DNA of 10,373 nucleotides from the NCBI GenBank assembly GCA_903844585.1, contig CAIMUD010000051.1, positions 1 through 10,373 on the forward strand, given 5' to 3'. This document shows positions 1-7,532 of this stretch, piece by piece; the first letter of the stretch is position 1, and every line of letters starts with the position of its first letter. The stretch comes from an uncultured Actinomycetes bacterium (lineage in GTDB: Bacteria; Actinomycetota; Actinomycetes; Nanopelagicales; Nanopelagicaceae). The notes under the pieces were generated by a model, which saw nothing but the letters and a program-made list of their open reading frames with translations, made no database searches and was not told where the DNA came from. Both the position numbers and the translations under genes were made by a program.

Positions 1-1595
<1,595 letters not shown>

Positions 1596-1597
1596 TA

Positions 1598-2686
1598 ATG
1601 CGCATAGGCGTACCAAAGGAAATCAAGATCCATGAGTACCGCGTAGCTTTAACCCCCGAAGGAGCATCGGAATTGGTGCGAGCTGGACATGAGGTTGTTG
1701 TTGAAAAAGGTGCAGGCCTTGGCTCTGCTCTAGTTGATTCTGCGTATATCGCTGTTGGTGCAAAGATCGAGCCAGATGTCGAGAAAATTTGGGGCGAGGC
1801 GGCGATGATTCTTAAGGTAAAAGAACCAATCGCAATTGAATACCCCCGAATTCAAAGAGATCAGATTCTCTTTACCTATCTACACCTTGCCGCTTCTAAG
1901 GAATGTACAGATGCGCTAGTTGCAAGCGGTGTTACTGCGATCGCATATGAAACTGTAAGCGTCAATGGTTATCTACCGCTATTAGCCCCGATGAGTGAAG
2001 TGGCGGGAAGACTCGCAGCGCAAGTGGGTGCAAGCGCATTGCAAAAACCTCATGGAGGTCGCGGAGTTTTAATGGGGGGAGTACCGGGAGTAGCCCCGGC
2101 AAAGGTAGTTGTAATCGGAGGTGGCAGCGCAGGACTCAATGCTGCTGTCATTGCACTAGGTATGGGAGCAGATGTGACTATCTTGGATAAGTCAATTCCG
2201 CGACTTTCATATATTGATTCGCTCTATAGCGGCCGTATCAAAACCCTAGCTTCAAATTTCGCAGCAATTGATCGCGAAATACAGTCAGCTGACTTGGTCG
2301 TAGGTGCAGTACTTGTGCCAGGTGCGAAGGCGCCCAAGCTTGTTTCAAATGTGCAAGTTAAAAATATGAAACCAGGTTCTGTCTTAGTAGATATTGCAAT
2401 TGATCAGGGCGGATGTTTTGAAGATTCCAAGCCCACGACACACGCCCAACCAACCTTTGAAGTACACGGTTCAATTTTTTACTGTGTAGCAAACATGCCA
2501 GGTGCTGTTCCAGTTGCATCAACGTATGCCCTCACAAATGCAACTCTTCCCTATGTCCTAGCACTAGCTAATTTTGGTTGGCGTGATGCGCTAGATCGCG
2601 ATCAGGCACTAGCTTTGGGGCTCAATGTCCATGCGGGCAAGGTTACCTATCCTGCTGTAGCAATCGCTCACGGTTATGAAATTTGA
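1598..2686 (+). CDS. ald: Alanine dehydrogenase
   Basis: NAD-dependent L-alanine dehydrogenase, interconverting alanine with pyruvate and ammonia in the cytosol. The 362 residues align end to end with the AlaDH/PNT family; the M. tuberculosis enzyme has 371, so the C-terminus is slightly short. Catalytic and pyruvate-binding residues fall where expected: Arg15 in EYRVALTP, Lys75 in LKVKEP, His96 in TYLHLAA and Asp269 in VDIAIDQGG. The Rossmann NAD site is VVVIGGGSAGLNA (170-182), with acidic Asp197 closing the second strand, which favours NAD over NADP. The single-chain length and the catalytic set distinguish it from transhydrogenase alpha subunits, which have membrane segments or separate beta chains. 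A purine-rich AAGAAAAGG ends about seven bases before the ATG. The 3' end overlaps xerD. Confidence 0.95.
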   Translation: MRIGVPKEIKIHEYRVALTPEGASELVRAGHEVVVEKGAGLGSALVDSAYIAVGAKIEPDVEKIWGEAAMILKVKEPIAIEYPRIQRDQILFTYLHLAASKECTDALVASGVTAIAYETVSVNGYLPLLAPMSEVAGRLAAQVGASALQKPHGGRGVLMGGVPGVAPAKVVVIGGGSAGLNAAVIALGMGADVTILDKSIPRLSYIDSLYSGRIKTLASNFAAIDREIQSADLVVGAVLVPGAKAPKLVSNVQVKNMKPGSVLVDIAIDQGGCFEDSKPTTHAQPTFEVHGSIFYCVANMPGAVPVASTYALTNATLPYVLALANFGWRDALDRDQALALGLNVHAGKVTYPAVAIAHGYEI

Positions 2687-3593
2687 TTTAGCTAAGAAAA
2701 GTTTTCTCGATTACCTGCGAATCGAACGTGGTTTAGCTACGAACTCGATTTCTGCATACCAACGTGACCTCGACAAGTTTTTTCAATTTTTGATAGACGT
2801 AGACTACGAATTCGATTCGATTGATCACAAGGGCATTTCCAAGTTTGCCGTTCATCTAAAGGCCCAAGGCTTATCTGCTGCAAGTGTTAACCGCACCATT
2901 TCCGGAGTCAAATCGTTTTATAAGTACGCAACGCGTGAATTTGGCATAGGTAATCCGATGGGGGAGATTGAACGAGCAAAGCTCGCTCGTAAATTGCCTA
3001 AAGCACTGACAGTCTCAGAGGTCCTTTCATTGATTGAAGGCGCGCTGCGCGAAGGTGATCTTGTTTCACTTCGAGATTACGCAATTCTTGAAATGCTCTA
3101 TGGCAGTGGGGCTCGGGTAAGTGAAATCGTAGGGTTAAATACCAACGATATATCCACTGCTAATTCGCCAGAAGGTGATATTCAAACGCTCAAATTACGA
3201 GGAAAGGGGTCGAAAGAACGATTAGTTCCTCTAGGAGGTTTCGCACAAAGAGCTCTATCTGATTATTTGGTAAGAGTTAGGCCTACGCTGGTAGGTAAAT
3301 CTTCAAAAACAACAACTGCACTTTTCCTTAATACACGAGGTAGTCGACTCTCGCGTGTAAGTGCGTGGCAGATCGTTTCCGATGCAGCCGATAGAGCGGG
3401 CTTGAAGGGAAAAATATCTCCACATGTTTTTAGACATAGTTATGCCACTCATTTGTTAGATGGTGGAGCAGATATTCGTGTTGTGCAGGAGCTACTTGGG
3501 CACTCATCTGTAACTACAACGCAAATTTACACGCTAGTGACTATTGATAAAGTGCGTGAAGCGTACTCCTCAGCACATCCACGTGCACGTTAG
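2676..3593 (+). CDS. xerD: Site-specific tyrosine recombinase XerD
   Basis: Tyrosine recombinase that, with XerC, resolves chromosome dimers at dif during division. It has 305 residues: an N-terminal SAM-like core-binding domain (about 4-88, with ISAYQRDLDKFFQFL) and a C-terminal catalytic domain (about 108-290). The full catalytic set is visible: Arg147 in GARVSE, Lys177 in RGKGSK, His250 and Arg253 in PHVFRHSYATH, His276 in LLGHSS and nucleophile Tyr285. XerD rather than XerC is inferred from its place beside pyrG and scpA, as in other actinobacteria. The usual YTHV after the nucleophile reads YTLV here. The ATG lies inside the last codons of ald (11-base overlap) with no strong ribosome-binding site, so translational coupling is likely. 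No dif-like site was recognised nearby. Confidence 0.93.
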   Translation: MKFDLAKKSFLDYLRIERGLATNSISAYQRDLDKFFQFLIDVDYEFDSIDHKGISKFAVHLKAQGLSAASVNRTISGVKSFYKYATREFGIGNPMGEIERAKLARKLPKALTVSEVLSLIEGALREGDLVSLRDYAILEMLYGSGARVSEIVGLNTNDISTANSPEGDIQTLKLRGKGSKERLVPLGGFAQRALSDYLVRVRPTLVGKSSKTTTALFLNTRGSRLSRVSAWQIVSDAADRAGLKGKISPHVFRHSYATHLLDGGADIRVVQELLGHSSVTTTQIYTLVTIDKVREAYSSAHPRAR

Positions 3594-3609
3594 AAGTTAG
3601 AAGTTAGAG
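3589..3609. repeat. Three tandem heptamers at convergent gene ends
   Basis: The heptamer GTTAGAA occurs at 3589-3595 and 3596-3602, then as GTTAGAG at 3603-3609. The first copy contains the xerD TAG stop (3591-3593); the third contains, on the other strand, the TAA stop of the RHH-like gene (3604-3606). Because seven is not a multiple of three, the copies put TAG in all three forward frames (3591, 3598, 3605) and TAA in all three reverse frames. A 10-base palindrome ACGTGCACGT (3581-3590) abuts it inside the last xerD codons. No T-rich terminator is visible. Confidence 0.8.
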
Positions 3610-4023
3610 TCCGCGTAAACGTCTGGCGAGAATACTTTGATCGCCTTTTGATTCGAGGTCAGCAATTATTACTGCAATAGATTCACGAACTATCCGTCCA
3701 CGATCAACAGCAAGCCCAAGATCACCGCGAAGCGTTAAGCGTGCCTGATCTAAATCAAATAGTTCATCCGGTGATAGATAGACAGTGATTTTATCTTCAT
3801 GGCGCTCACGACCTGAAGGTGATTTTTCAACAGCAGTAATGCGACGACGTGGAATAGAACGCACGCCCTTCTTGCTCTTAGATACCGCAGATGAGGCGGC
3901 AGGAATTGGCGCTGGCGCGTTGGCAACTTCTAAGGGTTCTGCAATCTGACGTACAGCGCTAAGGGATGGAGTATTGGCTTTAAATAGTTCGTCAGCTCCA
4001 GGCAAGCTTGCTCTGCGTGTCAT
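3604..4023 (-). CDS. Small basic RHH-like protein, putative ParA partner
   Basis: Not a named family to me. The 139 residues split into a low-complexity basic N-terminal part (1-75, rich in Ala, Pro, Ser, Arg and Lys, probably disordered, starting with a possible short motif LPGADELF at 7-14) and a compact C-terminal part (76-139). The latter reads as beta strand KITVYL (78-83), helix SPDELFDLDQARLTL (84-98), a turn, and helix DRGRIVRESIAVIIADLE (107-124). This is the order of a ribbon-helix-helix DNA-binding fold, followed by a basic tail ILARRLRG. The ATG overlaps the ParA stop by four bases (ATGA), so translation is coupled. The position matches the DNA-binding partner slot of ParA/ParG-type partition pairs; the partner role is an inference. 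I believe related proteins follow this ParA in other actinobacteria. No signal peptide or membrane segment. Confidence 0.85.
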   Translation of the reverse strand: MTRRASLPGADELFKANTPSLSAVRQIAEPLEVANAPAPIPAASSAVSKSKKGVRSIPRRRITAVEKSPSGRERHEDKITVYLSPDELFDLDQARLTLRGDLGLAVDRGRIVRESIAVIIADLESKGDQSILARRLRGL

Positions 4024-4973
4024 TGTGCGCCTCCTCGTGCGATTAACTCTCGGGCCAAACGGCGATAAGAGGCCGCTCCACCAGATGATGATGCGTAACT
4101 TGTAATCGGTTCTCCCGCAACAGTAGTTTCGGCGAAGCGAATTGTCTTACTAATTATTGTCTCGAATACATCCTCAGGATACTTTTCAAGAATCGCACCT
4201 AATACTTCGCGGTTATGAAGAGTCTTCTTGTCATACATTGTTGCAAGGATGCCAATCAATTTGAGTTCAGGGTTTAAGAAGCTACGAACCTTATCTATGT
4301 TGCCCTTCAGTTCGATGAATCCATGTAGTGCAAAATATTCACATTGCAGCGGCACTAGGACTTCATCGGATGCCACAAGAGCATTAATAGTTAGCTGCCC
4401 CATTGTTGGTTGACAGTCAATGAGAATTACGTCGTACTCGGGTCTAAGACGAGCCAACGCGCGTTTTAGGTATTGCTGGCCACCGATTTCGGCACCAAGG
4501 GTAGTTTCAGCTGTACCAAGGTCGCGGTTTGCTGGTAGAAAATCCAAGTTTGCAACCGAAGATTTAAGAACGATCTCATCTACTTTTGCATCAGGTGTCA
4601 TCAAAGCGTAATAGACGGTATTTTCTAGAGGGAGAGCATGGGCGTTAACACCAAGTCCTAGGGAAAGTCCACCTTGCGGATCGAAGTCAACAAGAAGCAC
4701 TCGTCGACCTAGTTCGGCCAGCGCAGCTCCTAAGTTGATAGTGGTCGTTGTTTTACCAACTCCACCCTTCTGGTTGAAAATTGAAATAACCTTCGCTCCA
4801 CCGTGTTCTGTAATGGGGGCTGGTATTAGGAAATTTTGAGGTTCCCGATTGAGCAGAGATGCCGTAGTAGAAACATCGTCATCAAATGTCGATTTAGCGT
4901 TCAAGCGAGAAACCTCTTTCTTCTTGGGCGCGACTCTAGTTTGCCCCGCGAACGGGTGCAAGTAACGAACCAC
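4020..4973 (-). CDS. ParA/MinD-family partition ATPase (PldP-like)
   Basis: Deviant Walker A ATPase of the ParA group, expected to dimerise on nucleoid DNA when ATP-bound. The 317 residues hold the signature-lysine motif KGGVGKTTT (Lys69, Lys74), A' motif LLVDFDPQG (Asp96, Asp98) and Walker B VILIDCQPT (Asp186), then a normal ParA C-terminal half. By location next to xerD and scpA it resembles the second, orphan ParA of actinobacteria (PldP in Corynebacterium glutamicum, recalled from memory) rather than the parAB locus near the origin; no parB is present. The first 58 residues are a variable, probably disordered extension. The start is uncertain: GTG at 4971-4973 gives the full reading, while TTG at 4902-4904 has a good ribosome-binding site and gives 294 residues with the ATPase core intact. 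It is on the opposite strand to scpAB, which I recall as codirectional in Mycobacterium. Confidence 0.93.
   Translation of the reverse strand: MVRYLHPFAGQTRVAPKKKEVSRLNAKSTFDDDVSTTASLLNREPQNFLIPAPITEHGGAKVISIFNQKGGVGKTTTTINLGAALAELGRRVLLVDFDPQGGLSLGLGVNAHALPLENTVYYALMTPDAKVDEIVLKSSVANLDFLPANRDLGTAETTLGAEIGGQQYLKRALARLRPEYDVILIDCQPTMGQLTINALVASDEVLVPLQCEYFALHGFIELKGNIDKVRSFLNPELKLIGILATMYDKKTLHNREVLGAILEKYPEDVFETIISKTIRFAETTVAGEPITSYASSSGGAASYRRLARELIARGGAQ
4913..4920 (-). promoter_or_regulatory. Ribosome-binding site for alternative ParA start
   Basis: Read on the minus strand, GAAAGAGG lies eight bases before TTG at 4904-4902, in frame with the ParA ATPase. This is a better Shine-Dalgarno match than anything before the upstream GTG. 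It supports a 294-residue ParA, or a second initiation site within a longer product. Confidence 0.4.
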
Positions 4974-4993
4974 CTTGAGAGTATGGTTCGCCA
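4974..4993. promoter_or_regulatory. Compact divergent start region, candidate leaderless promoters
   Basis: Only 20 bases separate the GTG of ParA (4973, minus) from the GTG of scpA (4994, plus). On the plus strand TATGGT (4982-4987) fits a -10 element and ends six bases before the scpA GTG, the spacing for a transcript starting at the start codon. On the minus strand CATACT (4985-4980) also ends six bases before the ParA GTG. The two elements overlap by four bases. No convincing -35 boxes are visible. Leaderless transcription is common in actinobacteria; its use here is an inference. Confidence 0.4.
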
Positions 4994-5905
4994 GTGGATA
5001 TCGAATCGTCGCTAAGCGGCCAGGGTGAAGCGCAGTTAGTTGACGCGCCAGCTGAGGCGCAACTGGCAGAAGAGGTAGGAGCCGGTTTTAGCGTCCACCT
5101 AGATAATTTCGATGGCCCTTTCGACCTCCTTTTGCAGCTGATCTCCAGACACAAGATGGATATCACTGAGGTATCCCTGAGCGTAGTAACCGACGAGTTC
5201 ATCTCCTACATTCGAGCTTTAGAGGTTAGTGGGGAAGGCTGGCGCCTCGATCAGGCGACTGAATTTTTGGTTATTGCGGCGACTCTTCTAGACCTCAAGG
5301 CGGCTAGGCTCTTACCAACTGGAGAAGTTGAGGATGAAGAAGACCTAGCCCTGCTTGAAGCTAGAGACATACTTTTCGCCAGATTGCTCCAATATCGTGC
5401 CTTCAAGGAGATAGCTGCCACCTTCCAACTGCGCATCGAAGCCGCGGACAAGTCATTTCCACGCGTGGTGGCGCTAGATCCAGCCTTGGCGGCCCTCTTA
5501 CCTGAAGTCCTCATCGGTGTTGGGGCCGCACGATTTGCCGCCATCGCTGATCGGGTATTAACCCCTAAAGCCCCGCCTGTCGTATCTCTTTCCCACCTGC
5601 ACAGCGCCCTTGTCTCGGTAGCCGAGGAGTCCAAGAATGTGGTGAGCGCTCTGCGTCGCTCCCGAACGATGAGTTTTAGAAACCTTTGCTCAGATGCCGA
5701 CTCGACCCTTGTTATAGTGGCCCGATTCTTGGCGCTATTAGATCTTTATCGACAAGGCAACTTAAGATTCGAGCAGGTTATCGCCCTCGGTGAGCTCCAA
5801 ATCAGCTGGAGTGGACCTGATGAGGGCGAGATCGAGACTACGGATGAGTTTGATATTCCGGTAACGCTTACCGATGAGAAGACAGATGGGGAAGAAAATG
5901 TCTAA
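4994..5905 (+). CDS. scpA: Segregation and condensation protein A (kleisin)
   Basis: ScpA is the kleisin subunit of the bacterial SMC-ScpAB condensin; it bridges the SMC heads and binds the ScpB dimer, acting on the nucleoid. The 303 residues include the N-terminal SMC-neck-binding motif DNFDGPFDLLLQLI (37-50), the helix with DQATEFLVIAATLLDLKAARLL (86-107), a central acidic segment EVEDEEDLALLEARD (111-125) in the ScpB-binding region, and a C-terminal winged-helix part (about 235-272, VARFLALLDLYRQGNLRF). The acidic tail after 275 looks disordered. A frame stop at 4976 and no later start codon before the conserved motif leave GTG 4994 as the likely start. The first 30 residues are unconserved in appearance. 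The gene overlaps scpB by eight bases. Confidence 0.95.
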   Translation: MDIESSLSGQGEAQLVDAPAEAQLAEEVGAGFSVHLDNFDGPFDLLLQLISRHKMDITEVSLSVVTDEFISYIRALEVSGEGWRLDQATEFLVIAATLLDLKAARLLPTGEVEDEEDLALLEARDILFARLLQYRAFKEIAATFQLRIEAADKSFPRVVALDPALAALLPEVLIGVGAARFAAIADRVLTPKAPPVVSLSHLHSALVSVAEESKNVVSALRRSRTMSFRNLCSDADSTLVIVARFLALLDLYRQGNLRFEQVIALGELQISWSGPDEGEIETTDEFDIPVTLTDEKTDGEENV

Positions 5906-6449
5906 TCCAGAACTTGAACGTTCCATCGAGGCGATCCTTATGGTCGTAGACGAGCCAGTCACCGAGCTGACACTTGCTTCGGTCCTTGAAGTGACCGTCG
6001 ACGAGGTGATTTCAGCTCTTGCACGTCTATCTGGAAGCTACGATGATCGTGGATTTGCCCTAAAAGCCATAAATGGCGGATGGCGCTTCTATAGCCACCC
6101 TGACTTTAGCGCCGTGGTCGAGAAGTTCGTGCTCGATGGGCAGCAAAATCGCCTTACCCAAGCAGCTTTGGAGACCCTAGCTGTCATCGCTTATCGACAA
6201 CCAGTTTCAAGAGCTCGAGTCTCAGCTATCCGCGGCGTAAATGTTGAGGCGGTCATGAAGACGCTCGTAGCCCGTGGTCTTGTTGAGGAGTACGGCGTTG
6301 AACCGGAGACTGGGGCGATCCTTTATAAGACAACTAGCTACTTTTTGGAACGGCTAGGCCTAAATAGCCTGGATGACCTTCCGGCCCTTGCCCCTTATCT
6401 ACCGGATTTAGATCGTCTAGATGAGGTTTTGGACTCTCTCACAGACTAG
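5898..6449 (+). CDS. scpB: Segregation and condensation protein B (kite subunit)
   Basis: ScpB dimerises and embraces the middle of ScpA in the SMC condensin. With the ATG at 5898 the product has 183 residues: two winged-helix domains (about 1-75 and 82-155) with the family hallmarks LTQAALETLAVIAYRQPVSR (86-105), AIRGVNVEAVMKTLVARGLVEE and the TGAILYKTTSYFLERLGL block, then a short acidic tail. Upstream in-frame ATGs at 5874 and 5886 would add eight or four basic residues. I prefer 5898 because GGGGAAG lies just before it and homologues begin near this point. The start overlaps the end of scpA by eight bases, so the subunits are probably translationally coupled. It ends with a double stop, TAGTAG. 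Confidence 0.94.
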   Translation: MSNPELERSIEAILMVVDEPVTELTLASVLEVTVDEVISALARLSGSYDDRGFALKAINGGWRFYSHPDFSAVVEKFVLDGQQNRLTQAALETLAVIAYRQPVSRARVSAIRGVNVEAVMKTLVARGLVEEYGVEPETGAILYKTTSYFLERLGLNSLDDLPALAPYLPDLDRLDEVLDSLTD

Positions 6450-6484
6450 TAGACTCACACGCTCTATCCACCAGATGGGGGAGT

Positions 6485-6502
6485 GAGCTTGGAACCAGGC
6501 TC
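6485..6502 (+). other. Small hairpin in the scpB-rluB gap
   Basis: GAGCTTG (6485-6491) pairs with CAGGCTC (6496-6502) around a GAAC tetraloop: seven base pairs including one U-G wobble. It is followed by AAATTAAG rather than a U tract, so it is not a clear intrinsic terminator. It lies 35 bases before rluB and could mark RNA processing or weak attenuation. Confidence 0.35.
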
Positions 6503-6537
6503 AAATTAAGCTGACTGTCGAGAATGGATAGCCGCAA

Positions 6538-7251
6538 ATGACGCAGATGCGCCTGAATAAAATTATCGCCGACGCTGGAATTACTAGCAGACGAGGCGCT
6601 GATCAACTCATTATCGAAGGTCGAGTCAGCGTTGATGGTTTCGTAGTTCGTGAATTAGGCGCAAAGTATGATCCGGAGCAAGTGAAAGTAAGCATCGATG
6701 GTGAGACAATTACTCGTAGTTTGTCTAAGACTTATTTAGTACTTCATAAACCAAAGGGTGTTTTGTCAACGATGTTCGACCCCGAGGGGCGACCATCACT
6801 CTCTGACTTTATTGACCTAAGGACTGAGCGACTTTTCCACGTGGGGCGATTGGATAAGGACTCTGAGGGACTGATTTTGCTCACAAATGACGGAGATCTG
6901 ACCTTTCGGGCCACCCACCCGTCCTATGGACTAGAAAAGACCTACATAATTGAGTTCGATGGAAAGCTGCCCTCGGGGGTTGATAAGACCTTGCTTAAAG
7001 GGGTCGAACTTGAAGACGGGATGGGCCGGGTTCTATCCTTTAAGCAACTCTCTCCTTCTTGGATAGAGGTCAGCATTCACGAGGGTAGGTACCACATCAT
7101 CCGTCGTCTCATGGAAGCTGTGGGAGTACCGGTACTCAGACTGATACGTACAAGGTTTGGACCCATATCCCTTGGGGATACAGCCGAAGGACGATGGAGG
7201 GATTTAAATAGCGGTGAATTGGTTTCACTACAAAAGGCTTTATCTCTTTAA
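6538..7251 (+). CDS. rluB: Pseudouridine synthase, RluB/RsuA family
   Basis: RNA pseudouridine synthase of the RsuA/RluB/RluE/RluF group, probably modifying 23S rRNA. The 237 residues have an N-terminal S4 RNA-binding domain (about 4-60: MRLNKIIADAGITSRRGADQ and GRVSVDG), the conserved strand LVLHKPKGVLST (67-78), and the catalytic-aspartate motif GRLDKDSEGLILLTNDG with Asp106. The late motif reads EGRYHIIRRLMEAVGVPVLR, resembling my recollection of the actinobacterial version (EGRTHIVRR) more than the E. coli RluB form. It lacks the long basic C-terminal tail of E. coli RluB, so the exact target base is not proved. It sits 88 bases after scpB; the ATG at 6547 is an alternative start. A five-codon reading frame ends on its start codon. 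Confidence 0.92.
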   Translation: MTQMRLNKIIADAGITSRRGADQLIIEGRVSVDGFVVRELGAKYDPEQVKVSIDGETITRSLSKTYLVLHKPKGVLSTMFDPEGRPSLSDFIDLRTERLFHVGRLDKDSEGLILLTNDGDLTFRATHPSYGLEKTYIIEFDGKLPSGVDKTLLKGVELEDGMGRVLSFKQLSPSWIEVSIHEGRYHIIRRLMEAVGVPVLRLIRTRFGPISLGDTAEGRWRDLNSGELVSLQKALSL

Positions 7252-7254
7252 TTA

Positions 7255-7490
7255 TTTATCGGTTGCTAAGCGTTTTATATATAAATCTACAAATTGACTA
7301 AAAGAGGAGATCTGTAATTATTACCACTTTATCGATAATCGTCCCCAAAATTGAGCGTCAATGAGATTATTTTTGTCTATAAGTCTCTTTTACTCAATCC
7401 TTGGTTTTCCAGTAGCGATTGCCAGATCGCATCTAAGGTCGGTCTCTTTACACTAGAAGCAATAAAAGGTTTTATATTTAAACCGATAAA
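7255..7490. repeat. 10-base inverted repeat bounding a 236-base AT-rich segment
   Basis: TTTATCGGTT at 7255-7264 is the exact reverse complement of AACCGATAAA at 7481-7490. Just inside them lie the two copies of a 14-base direct repeat. There is no open reading frame worth believing between them and no target-site duplication outside, so a mobile-element origin is only a possibility. Confidence 0.45.
7272..7482 (+). repeat. Dispersed 14-base direct repeat
   Basis: GTTTTATATATAAA at 7272-7285 recurs as GTTTTATATTTAAA at 7469-7482, with 13 of 14 positions identical. The second copy overlaps the right arm of the inverted repeat. Both are AT-only after the first G, which makes chance similarity more likely; paired regulator-binding sites or promoter elements are alternatives. 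Confidence 0.4.
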
Positions 7491-7520
7491 AAGATTCACT
7501 CATGATTTTGCGCGAGACGC

Positions 7521-7526
7521 TATCCT
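7521..7526 (+). promoter_or_regulatory. Candidate -10 element of a leaderless aroH transcript
   Basis: TATCCT fits the TANNNT pattern and ends six bases before the aroH GTG at 7533, the same geometry as TATGGT before scpA. No ribosome-binding site precedes this GTG, which fits a leaderless message. A -35 box is not obvious. Confidence 0.4.
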
Positions 7527-7532
7527 TGTTCG

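Larger units (their letters stand above)
7252..7532. other. AT-rich intergenic region with repeats and palindromes
   Basis: This 281-base gap is the longest gene-free stretch in the window and strikingly AT-rich (17 GC in the 60 bases of 7261-7320). It contains a 12-base palindrome TTTATATATAAA (7274-7285), a 10-base palindrome TTATCGATAA (7329-7338), a near-perfect direct repeat, a perfect 10-base inverted repeat and a small stem GCGAT/ATCGC (7415-7419, 7426-7430). A TTGACT at 7294-7299 could be a -35 box, but no good -10 follows. A Shine-Dalgarno-like AAGAGGAG (7302-7309) has no start codon behind it. No tRNA or known riboswitch was recognised. It probably carries the control region of aroH-tyrA-cmk-der. 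Confidence 0.6.

Noticed and set aside
3581..3590. Palindrome ACGTGCACGT as a terminator or operator
   Set aside because: It has no loop and no T tract and encodes the ordinary XerD C-terminal residues; likely incidental.
5874..5897. Upstream ATG start for scpB
   Set aside because: It would add a short basic leader inside scpA; the ATG at 5898 has a nearby GGGGAAG and fits homologue length.
7415..7430. Stem GCGAT/ATCGC as part of a tRNA or riboswitch
   Set aside because: Only five base pairs, no TPsiC-like or conserved riboswitch sequence around it.
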